Shown piece after piece: positions 42,401 to 50,951 of a stretch of 64,000 nucleotides of DNA. Every line of letters begins with the position of its first letter. Within the stretch, counting starts at the first letter, position 1. The position numbers and the translations under genes are program-made. The notes beneath the pieces are model-generated. The model saw nothing but the letters and a program-made list of their open reading frames with translations, was not told the DNA's origin and searched no databases. This DNA is from Planctomycetota bacterium (GTDB lineage Bacteria > Planctomycetota > UBA1135 > GCA-002686595), in the NCBI GenBank assembly GCA_029259635.1, contig JAJDEU010000043.1, forward strand, positions 156,597 to 220,596, in the 5' to 3' direction.

Positions 42401-43951
42401 ATGATTGCCTCCGCACTTTTTGCGCTTCTTCCCCTCTCGCCCGCCCCGACAAATCTCGAAGCCACGCAGATTTTCTCCTTCACCCGGCTAAGCGCACTCG
42501 CTCAAGAGGAAGGACCGGACGAATACGAAACCCGACTCGCCGAAGCAGGTGAGGATGCCGAGCTGCTCTGGGCCTTGCACAAATGGTGCAAAGAGCAGGG
42601 CAAGATCATGCAGGCGCGGGAATGCCTGAAGAAGATCGTCGCCGTAGACCCCGACCACAAAGACGCGCGGAAGTCACTGGGTCACCACTTCTACGACGAC
42701 CAGTGGTTCGAGAGCTACTTCGCTCTGACTGACTACAAGAGCAAAGAAGAGAAGCGGATGCTCGAGGAGGAGGGGCTCGTCCGGTTTGGGGATTCGTGGG
42801 TACCGAAAGAAGATGAACCCTATCTGCGGTTGGGCATGGTTCGAGAAGAAGAGTCGGGTGAGTGGGTCACCAAGCGCGAATTGGATCGCCGGGCTCGCGA
42901 AGCGAAATACATCGCCGATGGCTGGACAAAGCTGCGCGATATGACCTGGGCATCTCCCGAAGAATTGCCGAAGAGCCAAGCCGGCTTCTTCAAGGTCGGT
43001 GAAGAGTGGCTCGACGAAGAAGCGGCCAATGCTCATCACTCCACCATCGGACAGTGGTGGACCATTCGAAGCGACCGGAACCTGTTCGAGATTTGGAGCA
43101 CCTGCCCCTTCCAAACGACTAGGTGGGCGGGCTGGCATGCCGACCGCACCTACAACGATCTTGTCCGCGCCTACGGCACGCGTCCCGACCCGGATAAGCC
43201 TCCGGTCGTCCTCGTACTGCGAACGAAGGCTCAATACAACACGTTCGCGGCGGGTGAACAGGCCAGACAGCTGGCACCGACCGAGTCGCAGGGTTTTTCT
43301 TCGATCCACTACGCGTACTTCGCGGAGTCTTGGATTCTGCAAGCGCAACCTCCCGAGTACATGGGAACCGGCGTTGCGCTCTGGGATACGGAGAGCGACA
43401 TGGTCGACAAGTGGAACTTCCCCGATCCCTTCGGCCAACACGCCGTTCGCCATGCAGCCGCGCTGGCCTTTGCGGAGTCGATTGACCCCAGCCTCGAGAC
43501 CATCGGAGGAATGGCCTCTGCACAAGGCCAAGGCAACTTCCCCTTTCAAGCCTTTTGGGGCGAGAAGAAGATCCCCATCTGGTTCCGCGTCGGTGTGTCC
43601 GCCTACTGTGAGCGCTACTACAACGACGCCGAGTACTCACCGGACAACCAGTGGGTGATACGGGACTGGTCCCTGGACAACATCCGCCGTAAAGGCGGTC
43701 CTATGCCCTTCGATCAGATCTTCGCGATGCAGCTCAATCCGAACGACATCCCCGGATCGCAGATGAGAATCAACCAGGCGGGCATGCTGCTCTCCTTCAT
43801 TCTCGACGGCGACTGCAAGCCCGTGGTCAAAGCCCACCGTGCCTTGACCGACGCCTTGCGCGAAGGAGCGGATACGGCAGCAGCCGATATGGCGCTTCGA
43901 AAAGCCATCGAGGAGAACGAGGAAGAGTTCCACATCTACGTGAGGATGTAG
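42401..43951 (+). CDS. Secreted protein of unknown function (TPR-like N-terminus, peptidase-MA-like C-terminus)
   Basis: A 516-residue protein with a short hydrophobic leader (residues 2-17), so probably exported. Residues 40-110 look like one or two TPR-type helices ('LLWALHKWCKEQGKIMQARE'). A charged middle region contains repeated 'W' plus acidic motifs ('DSWVPKEDEPYLRLGMV', 'EEWLDEEAA'). The C-terminal part ('WFRVGVSAYCERYY') resembles proteins of the DUF1570/peptidase-MA type, but the expected HExxH is absent: the matching segment reads 'HAVRHAAALAFAE'. I therefore expect no protease activity. Function unknown. Confidence 0.68.
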   Translation: MIASALFALLPLSPAPTNLEATQIFSFTRLSALAQEEGPDEYETRLAEAGEDAELLWALHKWCKEQGKIMQARECLKKIVAVDPDHKDARKSLGHHFYDDQWFESYFALTDYKSKEEKRMLEEEGLVRFGDSWVPKEDEPYLRLGMVREEESGEWVTKRELDRRAREAKYIADGWTKLRDMTWASPEELPKSQAGFFKVGEEWLDEEAANAHHSTIGQWWTIRSDRNLFEIWSTCPFQTTRWAGWHADRTYNDLVRAYGTRPDPDKPPVVLVLRTKAQYNTFAAGEQARQLAPTESQGFSSIHYAYFAESWILQAQPPEYMGTGVALWDTESDMVDKWNFPDPFGQHAVRHAAALAFAESIDPSLETIGGMASAQGQGNFPFQAFWGEKKIPIWFRVGVSAYCERYYNDAEYSPDNQWVIRDWSLDNIRRKGGPMPFDQIFAMQLNPNDIPGSQMRINQAGMLLSFILDGDCKPVVKAHRALTDALREGADTAAADMALRKAIEENEEEFHIYVRM

Positions 43952-44326
43952 GCGAGCGAGCGCGGGACTCGCCTTCGCGAGGCCGTTGGAGGAGCCGTGG
44001 CCTGATAAGCCCTCTCCTGTCCGGTGGCTGAGGCAAGCCGGATTCCGCTGAACGGGCCTACCCTCTAGCTTGCTGGAGGGTTATATTCCGAATCTGCCTG
44101 GCTCCCGTGTGGGACGCTCTGGTGCACCCTCCCACCGAATCTGTGGATAGGTTCGAGCATCTCGCATGCAGGCCCCCGCCTCTCTGAAATCCAGAGAGGC
44201 ATTGAGTTCACTTCGCCCTCGCGCCAGCATTCCACATGGAAGCCATGCCATTCATTTTTCTCGCGCCCCAGTCAGGCGCCCGAGCGTTGAGAGCAACGCT
44301 GAATATCCCCGGAGGCCCCTCTTTTG
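43952..44326. other. Intergenic region, probably with a degenerate repeat element
   Basis: 375 bases upstream of bolA. Bases 44098-44115 and 44229-44246 are imperfect inverted copies of the 27-base repeat end described at 61784, about 150 bases apart. Within it, CCTCTCTG/CAGAGAGG (about 44179-44199) forms a perfect 8-base hairpin. A further short hairpin lies at about 44059-44080. No protein gene was seen. Confidence 0.4.
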
Positions 44327-44551
44327 ATGACCGATAGCGAACTCAAATCCATCCTCGAGAATGGAATCGACGACTCCACTGTAGTCGTCCGCGATATGAC
44401 AGGAACGATGGATCACTTCGAAGTCGAAGTCGTCTCACCTCTCTTTCAAGGCAAGAGTCTGATCGAGCAACACAAAATCGTTCACGCCGCCGTCGGGCAT
44501 CACCTGACGACAACCATTCACGCTCTCAAGATCACGACCAAGACGCCCTAG
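44327..44551 (+). CDS. bolA: BolA-family protein
   Basis: A 74-residue class II KH-like protein. 'MDHFEVEVVSPLFQGKSLIE' near residue 28 and 'QHKIVHAAVG' near residue 49 contain the family's conserved His, a likely Fe-S ligand when paired with a monothiol glutaredoxin. Start is ATG at 44327, preceded by GGAGG at 44311. The next gene, 83 bases downstream, encodes exactly that partner, so the pair likely forms a [2Fe-2S] BolA-Grx heterocomplex used in iron sensing or cluster delivery. Confidence 0.92.
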   Translation: MTDSELKSILENGIDDSTVVVRDMTGTMDHFEVEVVSPLFQGKSLIEQHKIVHAAVGHHLTTTIHALKITTKTP

Positions 44552-44634
44552 CAGCCCGTAGAATCCTTCAATCCTTCTCACGGACGACTTTCTGTTCCGT
44601 GAGCCCGAATCTCATCCCTCACGAATCAACTGCC

Positions 44635-44964
44635 ATGTGGACCTCCGAACAAGTCAAGAACGTCATCGAATCCAACACTCTCGTCATCTTCGGCAAAGGC
44701 ACGAAGTTTGAGCCGATGTGCGGATTCACAGCACGAGCCATCGAGATTTACAACAGCCTCGGGAAGCCCTTCGAGGTCGTGAACATCTTCGCCGACGAAT
44801 CCATTCGCGGTGCCCTCACCGGCTACACGAACTGGCCGACGACCCCCCAGTGCTTCGTCAACGGCGAGATGATCGGCGGAAGCGACATCGTCGCCGAGAT
44901 GCTGAGCAATGGCGATCTTCAGACGAAGGTCGATGCCGCGTTCGCAGGTGCCGAGCAGGGCTAG
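44635..44964 (+). CDS. grxD: Monothiol glutaredoxin (Grx4/GrxD type) with CGFT site
   Basis: A 109-residue thioredoxin-fold protein. 'VIFGKGTKFEPMCGFTARAI' near residue 16 carries the single active-site Cys, but the usual CGFS is CGFT. 'GYTNWPTTPQCFVNGEMIGG' near residue 60 contains the cis-Pro loop and the glutathione-binding 'GGSD' segment. It should bind a glutathione-ligated [2Fe-2S] cluster, alone or with BolA. The ATG at 44635 gives the usual length; a GTG at 44599 is possible. It is probably cotranscribed with bolA. Confidence 0.9.
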   Translation: MWTSEQVKNVIESNTLVIFGKGTKFEPMCGFTARAIEIYNSLGKPFEVVNIFADESIRGALTGYTNWPTTPQCFVNGEMIGGSDIVAEMLSNGDLQTKVDAAFAGAEQG

Positions 44965-45627
44965 CGCTCGATAATGAACACGCTTTGCTCGATCAGCGGC
45001 GTGTTCTGCTAGGTTGCTGCGCGCCGCCTAACCTCCGCAGGTTGAAGCCGCAGCCTTGGATGAAGTCGGCGCGGACTCGGTCAGGCTTGCGGGTGTCAAT
45101 CTGGCCGGAAGAAGACCTCGTCTGTAGGAAATGACTTCCACGCAGAGCTGCTAGAAGCTCTGCGTTTGGAGCGGGACAACGGCCCCGCTCCCTCTGGCAC
45201 CGCCGTCTCCGTCGCGTACTCGCGACCCGATAGTCGCCTTCGTTCTTCAACGGAGCGGCACGACTTGCGTGTCCATCCGGAGTTAGGCCAGCTACGCCGA
45301 GCGATAAGGCCGCCCCCGGTGCGGGACAACTCCACTCTGAGCCGCCCGCGCAGGTCCGGGCCAGCCGGGTCCCTCGAGGATGCCTCTCTCGGTCTAGAAC
45401 GCTGCGGCCGCCACGGAGCTCACCGAGGAAGCGCTCGCTCGATTCCCCCTTAAAGGGTCCGCGATAGGAGCAGGCGGAGCCTTTCGTAGACGCCACGCCC
45501 ATTCCCAGTTATGGGACGAGTAGTGCAAAGGTGCGAGGAGGTTCAGTGCATACGCCTATCGGCCTCCCGATACTGGCTTGTACGCCCGCTCTGGGTCAGC
45601 ACCCCGGAGCACGCCCCCAAATCACCA
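44965..45627. other. Long intergenic region with several strong hairpins
   Basis: 663 bases without a convincing protein gene. An inverted repeat of the GAACACGC type lies just after grxD (about 44974-45003) and may end that transcript. At 45140-45165 a perfect 10-base-arm hairpin (ACGCAGAGCT/AGCTCTGCGT) is followed two bases later by a perfect 8-base-arm hairpin at 45168-45191. A 10-base word GCGGGACAAC occurs at 45171 and again near 45320. Reading frames through the region have skewed Arg/Gly/Ser composition typical of non-coding GC-rich DNA. A structured RNA is possible. I do not see tmRNA, RNase P or SRP RNA core motifs. Confidence 0.45.
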
Positions 45628-47145
45628 ATGACACCGGCCTTCGACTGCATTCTTCCCTCAGCGCTTGCGACTGCTGAGAACCTGCCCTCTCTCCCGGGAG
45701 TGGCGGTTCGCATCCTCGAATTGTCGAGGTCGGCGGATTCCGGACTGGACGACTACGCCAAAGTGATCTCGATGGATCCGGCGCTCTCCACCCGAATCCT
45801 CAGCTTGGCGAACTCCTCGCTGTATAGCCTCGGCCAAGACATCACAACGGTGGACCGGGCGACGATGGTCTTGGGCACGAAAACCGTGCAGCTCATGTCA
45901 CTCTCCTTCTCGCTGGTAGCTCAGATGCCCAGTCATGAGAGCGACGAGTCGTTCGACTATTCGGGCTACTGGAGCCGAAGCCTGACCGCAGCGGTTGCTG
46001 GCCGCGAGCTAGGGCGCATGCTCGGGTTCGCACTAGCGGACGAGGCCTTCCTCTGCGGCCTGCTCTCGCGAATCGGGCAACTCGTCATCGCCGAGTGCAT
46101 GCCGGAGGACTATGAGAAGGTTCTCGCGGTCTCGAACGGGTTCCCGAGTCGCTCCGAGGAAAACGAACATCTCGGGTTCAATCACGGCGATATCGGGGCA
46201 GCGCTCATGAAGGAGTGGGGCTTGCCGGAGCCTCTGTACCTATCTGTGGCCTTCGCTCACGCTCCCCAGGATTACCCCGAGCCCAAAAACGAGCTGGCCG
46301 TCGAGCTCGTGAGCATCACTCACGTCGCCTCACTGATCGTCAGTCTGCTCTGCGAGCCGGATAAGGGCGAAGTCTTGGGCGAGCTTCAGGAAAGGACGAG
46401 CGAACTTGGCCTCAGTTCAGAGCAGACCCATACCCTGATCCTCGCCCTAGAAGCCCGCATTAAAGAAACCGCATCGCTCTTCGAGATCGTCCTACCGGAC
46501 AAGCAGTCGCACTACGACATTCTCGATTCCGCACGGAAGCAACTCGTATCCGTTTCGGTCAGCGCGGTGCGCGAGTTCAAGACCATAGAACGACGCGCCG
46601 GGAACCCGCACGTCACGACGGAAACTCTCATTACGGAAGAGAATACGGACAAGCTGACGGGCTTAGGCGATCGATCCTTCTTCGAAGAATCACTAGCTCT
46701 CGAGCTCAACAATAATCAGTTCAGTCAGGTCCCCGCACACATCGGTGTGCTCCTGATCGATATCGCCGAGTTCGATCAGATCATCTCTGATTACGGAGCT
46801 TCGTTCGCCGAACAAGCCATCTCGGTAGTTGGCCAAACTCTGAGAGGGATGTGTCGTTCGTCCGACACGCCAGCTCGCTATTCCGATCACACCTTTGCGA
46901 TTCTGCTTCCCTCGACTGGAGCGTTCAGCCTTCGCGCTCTCGCAAGACGAATCACCAATACGATCATCGACATGCCGATCGTGGCCGGCCAAGAGCGCTT
47001 CCGCGTAAGCGCATGCATCGGGGGGAGCGTCTTCACGAATCCCGTCTCCGACGATGATCGTGTGCAGTTAGTTCGGTCGGCTACCGAGGCGCTCGCGCAG
47101 GCCAATCGCCTCGGACCTGGCAACTCAGAGATTAAATCCTGCTAG
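45628..47145 (+). CDS. HDOD protein with degenerate GGDEF domain
   Basis: A 505-residue signalling protein. The N-terminal HDOD domain (about 1-270) starts 'LPSALATAENLPSLPGVAVR', with 'VISMDPALSTRILSLANSSL' near residue 45. HDOD domains are non-catalytic HD relatives that scaffold phospho-signalling. The C-terminal domain (about 340-500) has GGDEF-family landmarks 'EENTDKLTGLGDRSFFEE' and a region 'ARYSDHTFAILLP' exactly where RYGGDEFxxLLP is expected. The GGDEF motif is therefore SDHTF and diguanylate cyclase activity is unlikely. ATG at 45628 is chosen by homology; the longer frame from 45511 has no domain. The gene stands alone. Confidence 0.85.
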   Translation: MTPAFDCILPSALATAENLPSLPGVAVRILELSRSADSGLDDYAKVISMDPALSTRILSLANSSLYSLGQDITTVDRATMVLGTKTVQLMSLSFSLVAQMPSHESDESFDYSGYWSRSLTAAVAGRELGRMLGFALADEAFLCGLLSRIGQLVIAECMPEDYEKVLAVSNGFPSRSEENEHLGFNHGDIGAALMKEWGLPEPLYLSVAFAHAPQDYPEPKNELAVELVSITHVASLIVSLLCEPDKGEVLGELQERTSELGLSSEQTHTLILALEARIKETASLFEIVLPDKQSHYDILDSARKQLVSVSVSAVREFKTIERRAGNPHVTTETLITEENTDKLTGLGDRSFFEESLALELNNNQFSQVPAHIGVLLIDIAEFDQIISDYGASFAEQAISVVGQTLRGMCRSSDTPARYSDHTFAILLPSTGAFSLRALARRITNTIIDMPIVAGQERFRVSACIGGSVFTNPVSDDDRVQLVRSATEALAQANRLGPGNSEIKSC

Positions 47146-47409
47146 ACCGCGGAGCGTTGCTTGGCTTTTCGGCTCCCGATTCTGCCCTTCAAGCGAATCG
47201 AGCCGGACCACCGGAGACGGGTCGAACGTGACGCGAACCAAACGTCGATAAAGTCTCCGAATCTTCGACGAGTCCGCTCACGATCTACGCTTGGATCATT
47301 AAAGCACCTCGAGCTGCCCACTCTTCCACTCCGGAAGTGCGTCATCATCTCGCTGAGCTCCGCGTCAACGACGCAGGGAGGAGGCTCGGGGCTAAGCGAA
47401 GGACTCTAA

Positions 47410-48915
47410 ATGATGAACGAGCAACAACCGTCCATTCCGGGCGTGGAGATCCGCATGAGCTCCCTATGGAGTGCCCTCGCTCCTTCGAGGTTCCTGCGGT
47501 GGGCAAAATCTCGAACAATTCAGCGCCGATTCTGCGAGCCCGGGAGGGAACCCATCGCGCAGTCGCCCAAGTACTCGCAGCCGGCTTATCAGAGTCCTCC
47601 CCTGCGATTCATCGCAGCAAGTGGATCGCTTGTATTACTCGGCGTAAGCCTCGCCGGTTCCCCGCTCCCCCCGGACACGCCCGATCAGTTCGCGCGCTAT
47701 GAGCTTCCAGGCAGGATCAAGCTCATGGTCCTGCAGGTCGCGGACGCGCCACGCCAATCGACGTTTACCTTTTTGCCCCTCGGGCTTTTGCGGGATGACG
47801 CTGATTGCGCGCAGTATTCTCATCTCGTTGAGCACATGATCATCCGCAGTACCGACCCGGACTCCCTCTCCGCGCCGGGCATCACCTTCAACGGAGAGAC
47901 CTCTGGAGAGACCCTCCGAGTAGAGAGCTACGCCGAACTGTCCGCTTGGGAGCTCTCCTTAGAGCGTCACATCAGCTGGTTGCGGCTCGAGGAAGTCAGC
48001 GCGAAGACGCTTGCTCGCGAGAAGAGTCGTATCGCCCAAGAGGAAGAGTCGACCGCCAGAAATGGGTACACCCACAAGTGGGCGGAGGCCGCGTGGAATC
48101 AAGCGATAAGGCACCGCCGCTCGCACGTCGGTCTTCATGCTGACGTCGTAGCGGCCACTTCCCGCGAAGTATTCGATTACGCGCGAACTCATCTCAGTGA
48201 AGATTCCGAGATTTTGATCGCCTCCGTAGGCCCGATCGATCCGGAAGCCATCCGGGCGAAATTGGCCGACGGGCTCTCCTCCATCGACAGGCGGCCGCCG
48301 TCCGAAGTTCGAACGAGCTCCCCAATTGCCGATCCTTCCAAGCCCACCGATAGGACGGTCAGTTGGGATCTCGAAGCTTCCCATTACTTCGAGTGGTTCC
48401 CGCTTCCGGATCGAGATCCGCGAGACCGCGTCGCTGCTCACACGCTGACCCTGCTGATTAATACCAACCTTGCACGCGGTAAGGATTTTCAACCGGGACA
48501 CATCTTGGCAAATTCCGTCACCACACCCGAAGGCCGATTCCTCATGCTCTCGGCGAGCCTCGAAAGTCCCAAGGCCGTGCGGCTTGCACGAGCGGCCTTC
48601 AGGTCGGCAATGGAGCACTCGCTCTCGGGCAAGAACTTTCCGCTACCCCTTGCGCTCACTCAGTTGCGCACTCAAGCCGCCCAACCGATCGACGCCGGAC
48701 CGGCACGGAAGCAACTCGAGCAAATGGGACGGGACTCCTCGCTGGTCGAGGCTCAGCTCTTATTGAATGCCGTAATGAACGAACAACGGCTCGGTCTGAA
48801 GCACGGCGAAATTCAGGCGGCATGGAAGAGCCTCAGCCTCGAGTACCTGGAGTCTTTCCTCCAGGCTGTGGCAAAACGCGAAGTAACCCGAAGCTTGCTC
48901 CTCGTACCCAAATAG
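47410..48915 (+). CDS. M16-family zinc peptidase-like protein
   Basis: A 501-residue protein. A hydrophobic segment near residue 75 ('LRFIAASGSLVLLGVSLAGS') could be a signal anchor placing the rest in the periplasm. The peptidase domain follows: 'LMVLQVADAPRQSTFTFLPL' near residue 102, and the inverted zinc motif HxxEH in 'QYSHLVEHMII' near residue 140. 'LAREKSRIAQEEESTARNGY' near residue 205 may supply the distal Glu. Pitrilysin/processing-peptidase relatives are normally two-lobed; here the second lobe is short. The start is uncertain (47410, 47413 or 47455). Substrate unknown. Confidence 0.75.
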   Translation: MMNEQQPSIPGVEIRMSSLWSALAPSRFLRWAKSRTIQRRFCEPGREPIAQSPKYSQPAYQSPPLRFIAASGSLVLLGVSLAGSPLPPDTPDQFARYELPGRIKLMVLQVADAPRQSTFTFLPLGLLRDDADCAQYSHLVEHMIIRSTDPDSLSAPGITFNGETSGETLRVESYAELSAWELSLERHISWLRLEEVSAKTLAREKSRIAQEEESTARNGYTHKWAEAAWNQAIRHRRSHVGLHADVVAATSREVFDYARTHLSEDSEILIASVGPIDPEAIRAKLADGLSSIDRRPPSEVRTSSPIADPSKPTDRTVSWDLEASHYFEWFPLPDRDPRDRVAAHTLTLLINTNLARGKDFQPGHILANSVTTPEGRFLMLSASLESPKAVRLARAAFRSAMEHSLSGKNFPLPLALTQLRTQAAQPIDAGPARKQLEQMGRDSSLVEAQLLLNAVMNEQRLGLKHGEIQAAWKSLSLEYLESFLQAVAKREVTRSLLLVPK

Positions 48916-48925
48916 CCCGGGTTCG

Positions 48926-50824
48926 CTATTTCGTTAGTGCGAAGAGCTCTTCGCGTTCCAAGTCCAGAATCCAAGCCTCGGGATTCCCCAGTGAAGTGAG
49001 CAACTCCGCGTTCTTCGCTCCCCGATCACGAGCGAATATCAAGTCCTCGTCGGAGTGCGGTGGCGGCAGCGCGAAGCGCCGGCGTGAGGCTTCATCTTCG
49101 ATCGGAATGAAGACGACTCCACTCTCGACGCCTTGCTCGCGTGCCAACCGTTGGGGCAACCCACGACTCTCGACGTGTTTACCAGCTAGAAGAAAGTGAG
49201 ACGCGAGCAGTTGCGTGGAAGCCAAGACCATCACGCACGCCAGCGCGTTGACCGCGCGCTTTCCCCATCGATGCTCCACAACATTCCAACCCGCCGCGGA
49301 AAGCACGGCGAGCAGCGGTACGGCCTCGGCCAAGTAGAGCGGTCCCACCCAAGGCACGCCTTGAAAGCGGTGGAGCGCGTAGAAGCCGAGCAGTGAGAGC
49401 GCCGGTAGCCAGAGAAGATGCGCGCGTCTCGGCTTCACAACCGGAAGTGTTCCGAGCGCGATCAGCCAGAGTCCCGGTGCGAAGCCGTTCATCCAGGCGC
49501 TCAAGCGAGCCAGGTTGAAGCGCGTGTACTCCAGCGCGGTTCCGAGGTTGACCAGGCCCCAGCGGTCATTCGGAGAGACTGTTGCAGAGTACAAGCCGTA
49601 GGCCGTCTGCAGCGGCGAGCCGGTCAGCTGCTGATTGATCCACAGGAAGAATCCGGCGCCGGGGAGAAAGGCAAGGAAAGCGGCGACACTGACCGACCAA
49701 GCTCGAGGTCCCGCCGACAGGACAATGCTAATGACGAAGGGCAACGCGACGGCGACGGCCGTCAACGGACGCGCCGTAAAGGCAACCGAGATGGCGAAGC
49801 CTCCGAGCAAGCCCCAGAGGATTGCACGTCCGCGATGTCGCTCGATTTCGTCACTTGCCGCGAGCACCGCGTAGGCGAACAGCAAGCACATGGGCACGGA
49901 TGTCGCATGCGAGAGCCACAGGGATTGGACGCCGAGTAAGGCCGGAGAAATCGCGACGAGTAACGCGGCACGATGAGGAGTGCGCAGGCCACACCTCCGA
50001 GCGATCAACCACGTGAGAAAGGGAACGAGTGCGGCGAGCAATCCGGGCAATAGCCACGGTAGGCCGAGCCAGCCGCCCAGCGCGAGAACGGCTGAATGCC
50101 CGGGCGGATACTTGGAGAAGGCGAGCGGTCCCGGTTGGATTTGGCGCGCGGGAAAAAAGTCGGACAGGTCGCCGATGTCGCGGCTGAGCTCGCCGCGTTC
50201 AAACAGCTCGGCTTGATAGCGATAAGCCGCCCCATCGTTGGTCAGCGGTTCGCCGTTCAGAATGAACTGAGAGAACGCGATGGGAACGATGCTGGCGATG
50301 AGACATGCGACGACTACCCACGCGCTGGAGCCGGCTGGATCGCGCTCCGACTCCTTCCTCTTTTCGACTTCTGAATTCTCCGCATCCGAAGCCGATCGAG
50401 GTTGAACGAACCACCCCATCACCGCGAGAGCAAAAGCTCCCCAGCCAAGAGCTCGAACCAGATCGCCGACGTCCAAATAGCGCGCTGCGCTTCCCGCTCC
50501 ACGCGTCGCAACGAACTGCAAGGTGCCCGGGTCGACGGAGAAAAAGAAGAGCGCCGCCAGAACGAGCCCCGCGGGCATTCCGGCTCGACCCATGCTGCGC
50601 GCGGCTCGGAACCCGACGAGCAGAGCGAGCAAGATTCCCCCGGCGAAGAGCCAGGGCGAGAGCTGCTCGACCAACCGGACCAGCTCCACCCGATCGCCCT
50701 GCCATAGCGTGCTCCCCATCAGCGACCAGCGAAACTGGCCCGCATTCTCACTCGACCAGCGCGCGTCCGTACCCACGCATGCCGCACCCAAGAGGCCGGC
50801 GCTCACAAGAAGTAGGCGACGCAT
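48926..50824 (-). CDS. GT39-like integral membrane glycosyltransferase
   Basis: A 632-residue polytopic protein with about 13 hydrophobic segments. 'SQFILNGEPLTNDGAAYRYQ' near residue 190, with its acidic residues in the first large periplasmic loop, and 'FSKYPPGHSAVLALGGWLGL' near residue 230 fit dolichyl-/polyprenyl-phosphate-sugar-dependent GT-C enzymes. A soluble C-terminal tail contains 'FARDRGAKNAELLTSLGNPE'. ATG at 50824 is preferred; a GTG at 50857 is in frame. It is divergent, by about 130 bases, from a sulfatase-fold gene, echoing the pair at 14215-17209. It probably modifies an envelope lipid or glycan. Confidence 0.8.
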   Translation of the reverse strand: MRRLLLVSAGLLGAACVGTDARWSSENAGQFRWSLMGSTLWQGDRVELVRLVEQLSPWLFAGGILLALLVGFRAARSMGRAGMPAGLVLAALFFFSVDPGTLQFVATRGAGSAARYLDVGDLVRALGWGAFALAVMGWFVQPRSASDAENSEVEKRKESERDPAGSSAWVVVACLIASIVPIAFSQFILNGEPLTNDGAAYRYQAELFERGELSRDIGDLSDFFPARQIQPGPLAFSKYPPGHSAVLALGGWLGLPWLLPGLLAALVPFLTWLIARRCGLRTPHRAALLVAISPALLGVQSLWLSHATSVPMCLLFAYAVLAASDEIERHRGRAILWGLLGGFAISVAFTARPLTAVAVALPFVISIVLSAGPRAWSVSVAAFLAFLPGAGFFLWINQQLTGSPLQTAYGLYSATVSPNDRWGLVNLGTALEYTRFNLARLSAWMNGFAPGLWLIALGTLPVVKPRRAHLLWLPALSLLGFYALHRFQGVPWVGPLYLAEAVPLLAVLSAAGWNVVEHRWGKRAVNALACVMVLASTQLLASHFLLAGKHVESRGLPQRLAREQGVESGVVFIPIEDEASRRRFALPPPHSDEDLIFARDRGAKNAELLTSLGNPEAWILDLEREELFALTK

Positions 50825-50951
50825 CACAGCGAGAAAGAGTATCAATCCGGAGAGCACCGACCTCGCTTTGGGTTCGGAATTGCTCGCTACTTTGAGCGCG
50901 CGAGAACGATTCGGAAGGGCCTCGAGCGAGGCGGACTGCTAGGCTGGTCTC

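Noticed and set aside
43952..44326. 6S, RNase P or SRP RNA gene
   Set aside because: Some hairpins are present, but I could not match the core motifs of any of these RNAs on either strand. The repeat-like ends explain part of the structure better.
44993..45502. 169-codon minus-strand frame in the gap after grxD
   Set aside because: Composition is Arg/Gly/Ser-rich with no hydrophobic core or family resemblance, and the DNA carries strong hairpins. Treated as non-coding.
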